Below are positions 17,504 through 26,034 of a stretch of 64,000 bases of DNA, piece by piece. The position numbers and the translations under genes are program-made. A model generated the notes under the pieces. That model did no database searches and was not told the DNA's origin. It saw nothing but the letters and a program-made list of their open reading frames with translations. Position 1 is the first letter of the stretch, and each line of letters opens with the position of its first letter. Source of the DNA: Kocuria sp. TGY1127_2 (lineage in GTDB: Bacteria; Actinomycetota; Actinomycetes; Actinomycetales; Micrococcaceae); contig NZ_AP022834.1 in the NCBI RefSeq assembly GCF_013394385.1, forward strand, positions 1,550,001-1,614,000, given 5' to 3'.

Positions 17504-19117
17504 TCATCTTAATTCCAACTCATCCGGCCTATCATTTGAAACAGGTCCATTCGGTATGAAGAATGTCGCGATGACGCCCAGAACCAGGAATGCTGCCGCG
17601 AGGTAGGAACCGAGGGCGAGTCCGTGGGTCATGGCATCGTGGGCAGCATCGGCGATGGAAGCAGTGGACGGATTCTGGGCCAACGGCGCAATCGCTGCTC
17701 CGCCGCTGTCTGTGACTGCACTGGAGAATTTGTCCCCCTCTTGAGAGGACATGCCGGCGTCAACCAGGGTAGCTTTCAGCTTCGCGCTAATGGCGGAGAA
17801 GAACACGGTTGTGAGGGCGGCGATGCCCAGAGCTGAGCCAAGTTGACGGAACGTACTCTGGATCGCCGAGCTTTGCCCCCCTTCTTGTTCGGGGACGTCG
17901 GCGAGCACTACGTTGGTAACTTGAGCGGTCGCAAAGCCGACACCGGCCCCGTAAATGAACAATACGAATGCAATCAGCCACCAGGGCGAATCGGTGGTTG
18001 CAGCGACGGTGCCAAGGCCGGCCAGCCCAATGATTTCTACGATAAGGCCGATTCGCACGAATGCCAGAGCCGAAATTCTGTGTGCAAGAGGAAAGGTCAC
18101 GCCACTGGCAACGAAGCTTCCGATGGCGATTGGGACGAGCGCGAGTCCGGCCTGGAGCGACGGGTAGTCGAGGGTGAACTGCAGCCAGAGGGGCATGACA
18201 GCAATGATTCCGTATTCCCCCAGGCCAATGATCACGGTTGCGATATTGCCGTTACGAAATGAAGCGATCGAAAACAGCCTGACGTCCATGAGGGGTTTGT
18301 CATTGTGGCCGCCGCGACTGAGGACGACTTGTCGCCATACGAACGCCGCCATGACAACTGCACCCACGAGCAGAGCGACGAATGCTGGTGAAAGCCCCTT
18401 GTCCCAGGTGAGTCCGAAGAGTGAAAATTCGTGCTGGCTCGTCATCCAGCCATAGACGCGACCCTCGATTATTCCGAAGGCAAGCAGTCCCAGCCCTGCG
18501 ACCGACAGCAGAGCGCCCATGCCATCCACGCGGCCCGATGTGTGCGGGGAACGACTGATGAAAACTAGGGAGAGCAGGAGAATCATGACCGTCAGCGGAA
18601 TATTGATGCCAAAAGCCCACCGCCAGGACGCATGCTCGGACAGCCACCCACCGAGGACCGGCCCAAGAGCGGTGGCTGCACCGATCGTTGCGCCCCATAC
18701 GGCAAATGCTTGGCCGCGAGCCTTACCGGTGAACATGTAGTTGAGCAAAGATAACGTCGTCGGCAGAATCAAGGCCGCGCCAACGCCCTGCAAGAACCGA
18801 GCGAGTATGAGAATTTCGCCGGTTGGGGCTATGGCTGCGAGCAGGCTCGTGACGCCAAAGGCGATCACACCGGTGACAAATATGAACCGCGCCCCTCGCA
18901 GGTCAGCGATACGTCCGACGACGAGCAGCAGAGCGGCGAACACGATGGCGTAGGACTCTTGGACCCATTGGGCCTGCGACGAATCAATCCCCAGATCCTC
19001 AATCATTGAGGGGATGACCACGTTGACGACCGTGGTATCCACGACGATCAATGCGACCCCCAGGGCCAGGGCTATCAGGCCCAACCAACGCCGAGCCGTT
19101 GCCGATACTGCCGCCAT
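17504..19117 (-). CDS. MFS drug efflux transporter, DHA2 (14-helix) family
   Basis: 537-aa inner-membrane proton antiporter of the EmrB/QacA type. It begins with ARRWLGLIALALGVALIVVDTTVVNVVIPSMIEDLG (motif D1 of DHA2) and has motif A-like GRIADLRGARFIF and motif C ALGPVLGGWLSEHASWRW, with hydrophobic helices throughout consistent with 14 membrane spans. I chose the ATG at 19117, where GGAGG precedes at 5 bases. It is divergent from a MarR gene, with a perfect 31-base operator between them, so it is almost surely repressed by that MarR protein and induced by the substrate. The substrate is unknown (multidrug or antibiotic). Confidence 0.92.
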   Translation of the reverse strand: MAAVSATARRWLGLIALALGVALIVVDTTVVNVVIPSMIEDLGIDSSQAQWVQESYAIVFAALLLVVGRIADLRGARFIFVTGVIAFGVTSLLAAIAPTGEILILARFLQGVGAALILPTTLSLLNYMFTGKARGQAFAVWGATIGAATALGPVLGGWLSEHASWRWAFGINIPLTVMILLLSLVFISRSPHTSGRVDGMGALLSVAGLGLLAFGIIEGRVYGWMTSQHEFSLFGLTWDKGLSPAFVALLVGAVVMAAFVWRQVVLSRGGHNDKPLMDVRLFSIASFRNGNIATVIIGLGEYGIIAVMPLWLQFTLDYPSLQAGLALVPIAIGSFVASGVTFPLAHRISALAFVRIGLIVEIIGLAGLGTVAATTDSPWWLIAFVLFIYGAGVGFATAQVTNVVLADVPEQEGGQSSAIQSTFRQLGSALGIAALTTVFFSAISAKLKATLVDAGMSSQEGDKFSSAVTDSGGAAIAPLAQNPSTASIADAAHDAMTHGLALGSYLAAAFLVLGVIATFFIPNGPVSNDRPDELELR

Positions 19118-19142
19118 CAAAACCTCCACATATATTTACACG

Positions 19143-19173
19143 ACCAAATAGTTTCATAGTGAAACTATTTGGT
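19143..19173. promoter_or_regulatory. MarR operator between efflux pump and marR
   Basis: Perfect palindrome with 14-base arms (ACCAAATAGTTTCA and its complement) around TAG. It lies 26 bases upstream of the pump start and 47 bases before the MarR start. Size, symmetry and position in a divergent pump/MarR gap fit a MarR dimer site controlling both genes. Confidence 0.85.
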
Positions 19174-19219
19174 GCGATGATATCTTGTCAAATGAGGTCC
19201 TCTGACGAAGTAGGTAAGT

Positions 19220-19705
19220 TTGGGTAATGAGGCGCGCCAGACCGTGGTGCAACAACGTGAACGTATGATCGAGGTACTCCGCGGCTACGGGAGCACCTAC
19301 GGTGAGGTAGGACGTCGGTTCGCAGCCAGTCTTGGCTTGCACCACACGGATGCGTCCGCCGTCATCGAAATTCTTGCTGCCGAAGAGCGCGGAACCCCGC
19401 TCTCCCCCGCTCGTCTCAGAGAACGAGTCGGCTTGACTGCCGGAGCGACGTCGTCGCTGCTGAATCGCCTCGAAACAGCCGGTTACGTGATCCGCTCGCA
19501 TGAGCACGCCGACCGCCGCATTGTCACCCTGCATTCAACCGCCGAAATACAGAAGGTCACCGACGATTTTTTCGACCCTCTCGGTACGCGGATCGACGAC
19601 GTGATGAGCAAATATCCAGATGACGTGCTACTGCAACTCGAGGAATTCATCTCTGAGCTTCGATCGACCATGGAAGCCTACGTTGGCGAGAAGACTGACA
19701 GCTAG
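19220..19705 (+). CDS. MarR-family transcriptional repressor of the efflux pump
   Basis: 161-aa winged-helix regulator. The helix-turn-helix region LSPARLRERVGLTAGATSSLLNRLETAGYVIRS is followed by the wing HEHADRRIVTLHSTAE, the DxRxxxV/L signature of MarR proteins. The start is a TTG at 19220 (AGGTAAG upstream). No in-frame ATG lies near it, and starting later would cut into the dimerisation helix. It is divergent from the DHA2 pump with a shared operator, so likely autorepressed. The ligand is unknown. Confidence 0.9.
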   Translation: MGNEARQTVVQQRERMIEVLRGYGSTYGEVGRRFAASLGLHHTDASAVIEILAAEERGTPLSPARLRERVGLTAGATSSLLNRLETAGYVIRSHEHADRRIVTLHSTAEIQKVTDDFFDPLGTRIDDVMSKYPDDVLLQLEEFISELRSTMEAYVGEKTDS

Positions 19706-19916
19706 AGGTTGGGTATGCGCAAACCTCGCATCCGAACTCATGCTGCGGACTGTGACGGTTTAGAAGATAGCCCTGGTTTCCCGATGATGGGCCGCCAGAA
19801 GACACGCGCCGTACTTTACCGCGAAGCTTTCCCTGCCCTGGGGCGACATCCACAGTGTTCAGGCGGACCGAAGGCCATCGGGGACAATAATGGACCGGAT
19901 AATCAGGTCGTCATCT

Positions 19917-21533
19917 TCAGAATCCGCCATGGTTGTAAACGAAATCTCCTCCTACCACCGTTGCTACGGCTGAGACATCCTGGGTTTGTTCGATGCCCAA
20001 GCCCACGATGTCTTGGTCAAGGATGCTCAGGTCGGCGTCCATTCCGGTGGTCAGCGTACCCAAGTGACCCTCGTCGTGGGTCAGGTAGGCGCTGTCCGCA
20101 GTCAGGGCATGCAATGCTGCACGTTGGTCAATTCGCTGTGCCTCGCCCAGAACTGAGCCACCGCTGGTCTGCCTCGTCACCGCCGTACGAAAGGTAGCCA
20201 AAGCATCCATCGGTGTTATCGGGCAATCCGAATGCATGCCGAAGTGGAGGCCACCGTTCCGAGCGTCCCGCGTGGGATCGATCCTGGCAGCACGTTCGGC
20301 CCCAATGAAACGATCGCGATGACGGTCGCCCCAGTAGTAGACGTGATTGGCGAAAATGGAGGCCACCGAGCCCGACTCGACCAGCGACGAGATGTCTTCA
20401 TCCGATGCCATCTGCAGATGCTCCACCCGGTGCCTCGGATCGCTCTGGTTCGAGCTCCCGCGCAAGGCGGCAAAGGCCCCTGCCACTGTAGAGATGGCAC
20501 GATCGCCGTTGGCGTGGACCGCGCATTGGCCGCCCGCGGCATCAACGTGGCCCAGGAGTTCCACCAATTCTTCGGGGGAATACAGCAGTTCTCCGCATTC
20601 GGAATCTTGACATGAATATGGCTCTTTCAGCGCGCCCGAAAGCCCCTGGATCGATCCGTCCGACCAGAACTTGGCCCCGGCTACCCGATATTTTCCCGAC
20701 GCGGGACGGGTGAACAGGTCGGGCGCGCTTTCCACATAGCCTTGTGCGAGATCTGCCCTGACATAGCCGGTCACCCTGAGGGGGATCTTGGAATCTGCGG
20801 CCAGCTTCCGCCACGCCTGAATCTCCAGGTCCCCGGCCATGATGCCGACGCCGAGGTCATGGATGGATGTCATGCCGCGTTGGACGCCCACGTCAGCCGC
20901 GTAGAGAGCCGCCTCTTCAACATCGGATGCCGAAGCCTGTGGCATAGCGTCAAGGACTGCGTGCACTGCCCCCATCTCCCACAACAGGCCGGTCAATCTT
21001 CCGGATTCATCTCGAACAAAGTGCCCGTTCGCGGGATCTGCCCGATCTTCATGAATGCCGGCGAGCTCAAGAGCGAGGGAGTTCGCCACAACAAAGTGCC
21101 CTGAAATGTGAGAGACCACCAAGGGGACCTCACGGCTGACGGCATCCAGGTCGTCTCGGTGAGGATGGCGGTTTTCGAGCAGCATGGTGTCGTCATAGCC
21201 CCAACCGCGAAGCCACTTGCCAGTGGGCACAGTGGCCAGGTCTCGTCGCAATGCGCCCTGGATATCTGCGATCGAACCGTTCAGGGGGCTCCGGCAATCA
21301 GTCCAGTTCCTGGTCAGTCCGAAGAACACGGGGTGAACGTGGGACTCGATCAGCCCCGGGACCGCTGTGGCGCCGTCGAGATTGACACGCCGCGGCGCCG
21401 CCCCGGCTGTCGCCTCAACTTCCTCCAGCGGCCCTGCGCCGATGACTTTGCCTTGTTTCACGGCAAGGGCCTCTACGGGATCGCCCCAAGCATCCAATCG
21501 AATAGTCCCGTTGGCGAAGATAGTAGCTGACAT
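19917..21533 (-). CDS. amidohydrolase family protein (YtcJ-like)
   Basis: 538-aa metal-dependent hydrolase of the YtcJ/amidohydrolase-3 group. It has an N-terminal beta-sandwich start (ANGTIRLDAWGDPVEALAVKQGKVIGAG), the metal motif ESHVHP (HxH), SHISGHFVVANS, and near the C-terminus HFGMHSDCPITPMDAL with a late Asp/His pair typical of the fold. Members hydrolyse amides, formamides or lactam-like bonds; the substrate cannot be told. It is the last gene of the DUF3311-symporter-amidohydrolase operon: its ATG directly abuts the symporter stop. A second homologue lies at 53051-54721. The symporter probably imports the compound this enzyme splits. Confidence 0.85.
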   Translation of the reverse strand: MSATIFANGTIRLDAWGDPVEALAVKQGKVIGAGPLEEVEATAGAAPRRVNLDGATAVPGLIESHVHPVFFGLTRNWTDCRSPLNGSIADIQGALRRDLATVPTGKWLRGWGYDDTMLLENRHPHRDDLDAVSREVPLVVSHISGHFVVANSLALELAGIHEDRADPANGHFVRDESGRLTGLLWEMGAVHAVLDAMPQASASDVEEAALYAADVGVQRGMTSIHDLGVGIMAGDLEIQAWRKLAADSKIPLRVTGYVRADLAQGYVESAPDLFTRPASGKYRVAGAKFWSDGSIQGLSGALKEPYSCQDSECGELLYSPEELVELLGHVDAAGGQCAVHANGDRAISTVAGAFAALRGSSNQSDPRHRVEHLQMASDEDISSLVESGSVASIFANHVYYWGDRHRDRFIGAERAARIDPTRDARNGGLHFGMHSDCPITPMDALATFRTAVTRQTSGGSVLGEAQRIDQRAALHALTADSAYLTHDEGHLGTLTTGMDADLSILDQDIVGLGIEQTQDVSAVATVVGGDFVYNHGGF

Positions 21534-22994
21534 TTAAGAAGCGCCCACTTTCTTGGTCGTGTGACTTGCATCGGAAGGTAAAGTGCGCCGCCGTGCGGCG
21601 AGGGACCGGGAAGCGGTTGCGGCTGGAACCACCAGTCTCCCGATGACCAGCACCAGCAAGTTCGCCGCGAGGGCAGGAACGCCGATGTTGAGCCCACCCA
21701 ACGTGGCTCCCGAGAGGTAGATCCCGACGGACGCCAGAGCGCCCACCGCAAGTCCGAGGGCCATCACGCCCGGCCGGACCCGGGTCGGGAAAATCATTAG
21801 CACGACGGGAACGATGAACTGAGTCAGCCCGTAGTAAGAGGTGTTGATCAATGTCCCCATGATGGTAGGGACAACGAGAGTCAACACAATGGAGACTGCC
21901 AGGTAAACGAAGATCACCACCTGCGTCAGGGGCTTTTGCTTGGCTTCGCTGACATGGGGCAAAACATTTCTGGAGAACAAAGTACCAATGACCAATGCTG
22001 AGGCCGCAAGAACCACGATCGCGCACAGAGCCGCTCCGCCGGCGACCAAACCCACCAGCCAGTCGGGCAAGAGCTGGCGTGCCACCTCGATGAAGGCCAG
22101 GTTGGTGTCCGCCCCGGTCAGGCCGGGCACCGCAGAAATCGCAAAGAAAGAGGTCAGCAGGATGAACGGGTACATGAGCATATAAAGCGGCATCGCGATC
22201 TGGGTGCGCCTGATACTAATGGGCGACTTGCCACTGAGCACAGCCTGGATCACAAACGGGAACATATAGAAGCCCAAGGTTTGGAACAAGAGAGTCGAGA
22301 TGGTGCTAACCATCGGCGCCCCGCCCGGGATTGTGGTGTGCGCTGAGCCCAGGTTGGCATCGGCAACGATGGTGGCAACGTTGGGGACCTTGTACAGCAC
22401 GAAACCGGCGACTACCAGGATCACGGCAATCAAAGCGAAATCCTTCAGGAAACTGACGAAGGCTGGCGCCCTGATCCCCGACAGGAGAACGAAGACCAGG
22501 GATATACCTACCCCGATAAGCACCGTAGCCAGTGGCGTCAAGCCCAAACCAAGGCCGTTGAGAGCAACCTCCAGGCCTGTCAGCTGCAATTGGGCCCAAG
22601 GCACCAGGAAAACAACGGCGATCAAAGCGGCCGTTAGCTCCAATGAGCGGGATTTGAAATGCCCCCGAAAGATGTCCGGCAAAGTCATGGCGTTGTACAT
22701 GCGTCCGGCTTTCCACAACAAAGGCAGCAGAAAATAACCGATGGGGTATCCCAAGAGGATGTAGCCCATGAACCACACCGCGAAACCAACACCGTTAGCG
22801 TATACGCCTCCCGGAAAACCGATAATGGTACCGATGGAGTAGACCTCTCCCACAACCATGATGAACACCATTACGGAACCGAAGCTTCTGCCACCCACCA
22901 TGAAGTCCGCGGTCGACTTGCCGGCACCAACGCGAGAATACAGACCGATCGCCACGGCGAGCAGTAACACCACCACAAACATGACAATCGTCAT
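21534..22994 (-). CDS. sodium:solute symporter family transporter
   Basis: 486-aa membrane transporter of the SSS (LeuT-fold) family with about 13 helices. Family segments are ADFMVGGRSFGSVMVFIMVVGEVYSIGTIIGFPGGVYANG at the N-terminus, LPDIFRGHFKSR, and GIRAPAFVSFLKDFALIAVILVV. Its partner DUF3311 gene ends 4 bases into its start (ATGA overlap), a pairing common for this symporter subgroup. The substrate is unknown; from context it is something hydrolysed by the amidohydrolase downstream and sensed by the MocR regulator upstream. Confidence 0.9.
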   Translation of the reverse strand: MTIVMFVVVLLLAVAIGLYSRVGAGKSTADFMVGGRSFGSVMVFIMVVGEVYSIGTIIGFPGGVYANGVGFAVWFMGYILLGYPIGYFLLPLLWKAGRMYNAMTLPDIFRGHFKSRSLELTAALIAVVFLVPWAQLQLTGLEVALNGLGLGLTPLATVLIGVGISLVFVLLSGIRAPAFVSFLKDFALIAVILVVAGFVLYKVPNVATIVADANLGSAHTTIPGGAPMVSTISTLLFQTLGFYMFPFVIQAVLSGKSPISIRRTQIAMPLYMLMYPFILLTSFFAISAVPGLTGADTNLAFIEVARQLLPDWLVGLVAGGAALCAIVVLAASALVIGTLFSRNVLPHVSEAKQKPLTQVVIFVYLAVSIVLTLVVPTIMGTLINTSYYGLTQFIVPVVLMIFPTRVRPGVMALGLAVGALASVGIYLSGATLGGLNIGVPALAANLLVLVIGRLVVPAATASRSLAARRRTLPSDASHTTKKVGAS

Positions 22995-23236
22995 GAAGAC
23001 ACCTCCGAGACCGGGTCTTCAAGTTCGTCAAGCTGGTAGTCCGCGTGCTTGTCGAAGAGGTGCCAACTCATCCACATTGCGAAGCTCATCACCGGGAACA
23101 TCACAAACATAAACAGCAGAACCAACGGTATGCCGAAGACTGTGGCGGTCGATCCGCCGAGCACTAGAATTCCGACCGTCACAATTATGGTTGGTGCAAT
23201 TAGAGCGATGACCACACTCGCCATCCTGGGAATCAT
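22991..23236 (-). CDS. DUF3311 small membrane protein, symporter partner
   Basis: 81-aa protein with two hydrophobic helices (about residues 6-26 and 31-54) and the motif FPVMSFAMWMSWHLFDKHADYQLDELED, typical of DUF3311. Such proteins are regularly encoded just ahead of SSS-family symporters, as here with a 4-base overlap, and are thought to act as a small subunit. It is the first gene of the operon, under control of the divergent 23237-23354 interval. Confidence 0.85.
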   Translation of the reverse strand: MIPRMASVVIALIAPTIIVTVGILVLGGSTATVFGIPLVLLFMFVMFPVMSFAMWMSWHLFDKHADYQLDELEDPVSEVSS

Positions 23237-23268
23237 TGCCTCTCCTTTGAAGTGGACCGAGTCACATT

Positions 23269-23328
23269 ATTCTGGCGCCTGCTGGCCTGCACAAGGGCCA
23301 GAATGCTGACCATTTACCATGCCAGAAT
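23269..23328. promoter_or_regulatory. repeated GCCAGAAT motifs, probable MocR operators
   Basis: Three exact copies of an 8-base word lie in the divergent gap: ATTCTGGC (inverted) at 23269-23276, and GCCAGAAT at 23297-23304 and 23321-23328. The two direct copies are each followed by G and start 24 bases apart. MocR-family regulators bind direct or inverted repeats of this kind upstream of their own gene and the divergent target. Confidence 0.65.
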
Positions 23329-23354
23329 GAGAACCGGCCTGTTACTCTCGACAC

Positions 23355-24845
23355 ATGGCTAGAACACGGCAACAGATGCCGAAGGATCTGACGTTGGTTC
23401 AGGCCCCGCCAGGGACGCCGTTGCACCTCCGTGTCCGCCGGACGGTGGAGGGTTTCATCGCTTCTGGCATCTGGCCCACCGGCACAAGGATCCCCTCAGG
23501 GCGCCACATTGCAGAGATATTCGGCATTTCCAGAACCACCGTCCAAGTTGCATACAGTGGGCTGCTCGAGGATGGGTTTATTGTGGCCAAACCACGATCT
23601 GGATATTTTGTCAGCCACCACATCAGCCCTATTACCGTTGGCCACGACGATGATTCCGGCCCTCATGGCACCTGCCGCGAGGTCGACTGGGTTCAGCTGG
23701 CTTCCACAGCAGCTCCGCCACTGCCTGAATTGGACAGGCAGCCGCGGTGGTGGACGTACGACTACCCCTTCGTCACCGGTCAACACGACCCTATGCACTT
23801 TCCTACAGCGGCTTGGTTACGGGCACTCAAGGCCTCCTTGAGCAGTGATGAGCACCGTCACGCCAGCTTGGACGATGTCCTTGTGGACGACCCGTTGCTG
23901 TTGGAAAACATCTGTCAGCAGATTTTGCCGGCACGGGGGATTTTTGTTGAACCGAAAAATGTACTCGTGACTCTGGGCAGTCAACAGGGACTACAGCTTC
24001 TCAGTGAATGTCTGTTACATCCAGGTGATGCCGCGTTGGTGGAAAGCCCAGGTTATATGGATGCCCGTCACGTCTTCTCGCGGGCGGGCGCCAGACTCGG
24101 ATCCCTTCCCGTGGACGACGAGGGAGCCGTTCCGCAGAAGTCCTATTCGCACGCCAAATTGGTCTATCTGACGCCCAGTCATCAGCATCCCACCAATGTC
24201 ACGTTGACGGCCAAGCGTCGCCTTGACTTTATCGCCGATGCCGTACGGCACAATTTCATCATTATCGAGGACGATTACGACTCGGAATTGCGCTATGAGG
24301 GACAGCCCTCCCCTGCCATGGCGGCTTTAGACCCCAACGGGCGGACCATCTACCTTGGCACCATGTCCAAGGTTCTGGCTCCAGGCATCCGAATCGGCTT
24401 TTTGGTTGGGCCGGAGCCTCTCATCACCATCTTGCGAAGAATCAGACGATACCAACACAGGCAACCGCCTGGACAGATTCAGCGGGCCGTTGCCTTGATG
24501 TACCAAAGCGGCGATTTCAAGGCGTCATTGCAGTCATATAGGCGAGCGTTAAATACTCGATGGCATACCGCAGCGAAGATCGCTCGCGAGGTGTTCCCCG
24601 GCAGGCAAATGCTCCCACCAGGAGGCACCGGGCTTTGGCTCAAAGCTCCCGATCACGTGGACACGAGGGAACTGCGACACCGAGCCAAAAAGCAGGGAAT
24701 TCTATTCGATTCCGGCGAAAAATATTTCGCTGAACCCCACCCCGACAATTGCTATTTACGGATCGGTTTCGCGTCCATTCCCCATGAGCGGATCGAATCC
24801 GGCATCCTAAAACTTGCGCATTTGTTCGATAGTTCACGTCCTTGA
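23355..24845 (+). CDS. MocR-type regulator (GntR HTH plus aminotransferase-like domain)
   Basis: 496-aa fusion regulator. The N-terminal winged helix (about residues 25-90: SGIWPTGTRIPSGRHIAEIFGISRTTVQVAY) is joined by a linker to a fold-type I PLP domain. The PLP-binding segments are IIEDDYDSELRYEG and the Schiff-base Lys in GTMSKVLAPGIRIGFLVG. MocR proteins sense amino-compound/PLP adducts and usually control divergent metabolic or transport genes, here the DUF3311-symporter-amidohydrolase operon. TACTCT ends 6 bases before the ATG and no ribosome site is visible, so the message may be leaderless. Confidence 0.92.
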   Translation: MARTRQQMPKDLTLVQAPPGTPLHLRVRRTVEGFIASGIWPTGTRIPSGRHIAEIFGISRTTVQVAYSGLLEDGFIVAKPRSGYFVSHHISPITVGHDDDSGPHGTCREVDWVQLASTAAPPLPELDRQPRWWTYDYPFVTGQHDPMHFPTAAWLRALKASLSSDEHRHASLDDVLVDDPLLLENICQQILPARGIFVEPKNVLVTLGSQQGLQLLSECLLHPGDAALVESPGYMDARHVFSRAGARLGSLPVDDEGAVPQKSYSHAKLVYLTPSHQHPTNVTLTAKRRLDFIADAVRHNFIIIEDDYDSELRYEGQPSPAMAALDPNGRTIYLGTMSKVLAPGIRIGFLVGPEPLITILRRIRRYQHRQPPGQIQRAVALMYQSGDFKASLQSYRRALNTRWHTAAKIAREVFPGRQMLPPGGTGLWLKAPDHVDTRELRHRAKKQGILFDSGEKYFAEPHPDNCYLRIGFASIPHERIESGILKLAHLFDSSRP

Positions 24846-24880
24846 CCGGACCAGTTGTACCTCCTACAGGCCGAGGGACC

Positions 24881-24897
24881 TGGGGCGCAATGCCCCA
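24881..24897 (+). terminator. short hairpin after the MocR gene
   Basis: TGGGGC-GCAAT-GCCCCA, 6-base arms, 35 bases past the MocR stop. No T-run; a modest terminator candidate. Confidence 0.4.
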
Positions 24898-25520
24898 CAA
24901 CCGCTAGCAAGCCCAGGGGGATCTGAGACGCCAGGAGAAGATCGCTACACCCCGTCAAGCCGTTGAGTCACGTCTGTTTGTGCCCTATATACATAGGTAC
25001 CCTCACCGCATTCGGCCAAGGGCGCCATAGGAGAGCGCATTCCATGAGAATCATCCGAATTAACTGTCGTCAGAGTATTGAACGAATCAAGGGGTCGGAC
25101 GACGAGCGTGGCATGGTTCGTTTTCGGCGTCAGACACACCAATTAGTAATGAGGGCCGATTTTCCCACCGACATCGACGGCGAACCTTGGGCGATGGATG
25201 GACGAGGCCCGGCGGGTCGGCACGGCCCCGTTCCTCTTCGCACGTGGCAACGTCCTTGGCCAGGGGCGGCACCGCGGGCATCGCGTTGACCAGGATCACC
25301 CGCCAGAGACATCCCTCATCAATTGCGACAATCGACCGTACATAAAACAAAGTGCATTCACGTGGAATCAAGTTCGCCAGGGAGTCATTACACATAGTTT
25401 TACTGTGGAACAAAATTCGACTCGTATGGACATCAATCGCCATTGCCCGCCGAGACCCAGCTCAAATCGACGTGGTTATTCGATTGCCGAGCCCGAATCA
25501 ACGGGAAACTCTATCAGTCA
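24898..25520. other. gene-free stretch before the daptide cluster
   Basis: About 620 bases without a supportable gene. Several overlapping frames of 65-130 codons exist on both strands, but none has a ribosome site, family resemblance or sensible composition. The part around 25140-25300 is GC-rich and could be decayed coding sequence; I cannot identify it. The last part (25310-25520) is richer in A/T and leads into the precursor promoter. Confidence 0.5.
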
Positions 25521-25549
25521 TCGACATTCCCCTGACGGTTCAGTACTAT
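25521..25549 (+). promoter_or_regulatory. predicted promoter of the daptide precursor genes
   Basis: TCGACA (25521-25526, five of six match to TTGACA), a 17-base spacer, then TACTAT (25544-25549, four of six match to TATAAT). The transcript would start near 25556, giving a leader of about 30 bases before the ATG at 25586, with the ribosome site GGAGAGG in between. Confidence 0.6.
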
Positions 25550-25585
25550 GCTACTCGTGTCAACTCATTATGGAGAGGGGGTAAG

Positions 25586-25750
25586 ATGACAGCCCAAATC
25601 GAAAACCAGAATATCGATCTTGATCTTGGTATTGACAATTTGGAGAGCCTTGAGGCTCCCGGATTCTGGAGCACCGCGGCCGGTGTCGGAGCTGGAACGG
25701 TAGTCGCCGGAGCCATTGTGTACGGCGGAGGCGCACTCGCGCTCACCTAA
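25586..25750 (+). CDS. daptide-type RiPP precursor peptide 1
   Basis: 54-aa peptide, start ATG 25586 with GGAGAGG upstream. The leader (residues 1-25) is acidic, MTAQIENQNIDLDLGIDN followed by LESLEAP. The core is a hydrophobic Gly/Ala/Val helix beginning GFWSTAAGVGAG and ending GGGALALT. The last residue is Thr, which in daptides is the residue turned into the diamino C-terminus by oxidative decarboxylation, transamination and N-methylation. The leader motif and terminal Thr are shared with the second peptide, while the cores differ. The likely cleavage point is near LEAP/GFW; that is inferred. The mature product would be a membrane-active helical peptide. A longer in-frame reading from 25352 has no ribosome site and is rejected. 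Confidence 0.88.
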   Translation: MTAQIENQNIDLDLGIDNLESLEAPGFWSTAAGVGAGTVVAGAIVYGGGALALT

Positions 25751-25799
25751 TCACCCCTAATGCCAACAGTCAGTTGAAATTCGGAGGGAGGTGACACGA

Positions 25800-25958
25800 A
25801 TGGCCACTGCAATGCCAGCAAATGAACTCATGCTCGACATCGATGACCTCGAATCCCTGGAGGCTCCCACTTTCTGGGACGGTTTTAAAGTAGGTGCCGG
25901 TATTGGCACCGCTGCAGGAGCGGCATACGTGGGCGCGGCTGCGGCTATCGCAACCTGA
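25800..25958 (+). CDS. daptide-type RiPP precursor peptide 2
   Basis: 52-aa peptide, start ATG 25800 with a strong GGAGGGAGG site 8 bases upstream. The leader ends in DIDDLESLEAP (residues 13-23), matching the first peptide. The core starts TFWDGFKVGAGIG and ends in GAAAAIAT, again with C-terminal Thr. Both cores have an aromatic pair (FW) just after the leader and then a small-residue helix; this one carries Asp and Lys near its N-terminal end, unlike peptide 1. The two could act as a two-component bacteriocin or as two separate products of the same enzymes. Confidence 0.88.
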   Translation: MATAMPANELMLDIDDLESLEAPTFWDGFKVGAGIGTAAGAAYVGAAAAIAT

Positions 25959-25984
25959 ATGCCGACCGAGTACAACTATGCCAA

Positions 25985-26014
25985 CCGGGCGTGAGGATCA
26001 TTCCTCACGCCCGG
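25985..26014 (+). terminator. 13-bp hairpin between precursors and enzymes (attenuator candidate)
   Basis: CCGGGCGTGAGGA and its exact complement around a TCAT loop, 26 bases past the second precursor stop and 20 bases before the protease start. There is no T-run after it. Such a hairpin can stop most transcripts or protect the 3' end of the short precursor message, so that precursors are made in excess over the enzymes. Confidence 0.7.
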
Positions 26015-26034
26015 CTCATGAGGAGCTCCACACT

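Noticed and set aside
25087-25443. 118-codon minus-strand frame before the daptide promoter
   Set aside because: Overlaps other equal-quality frames; no ribosome site or recognisable motif.
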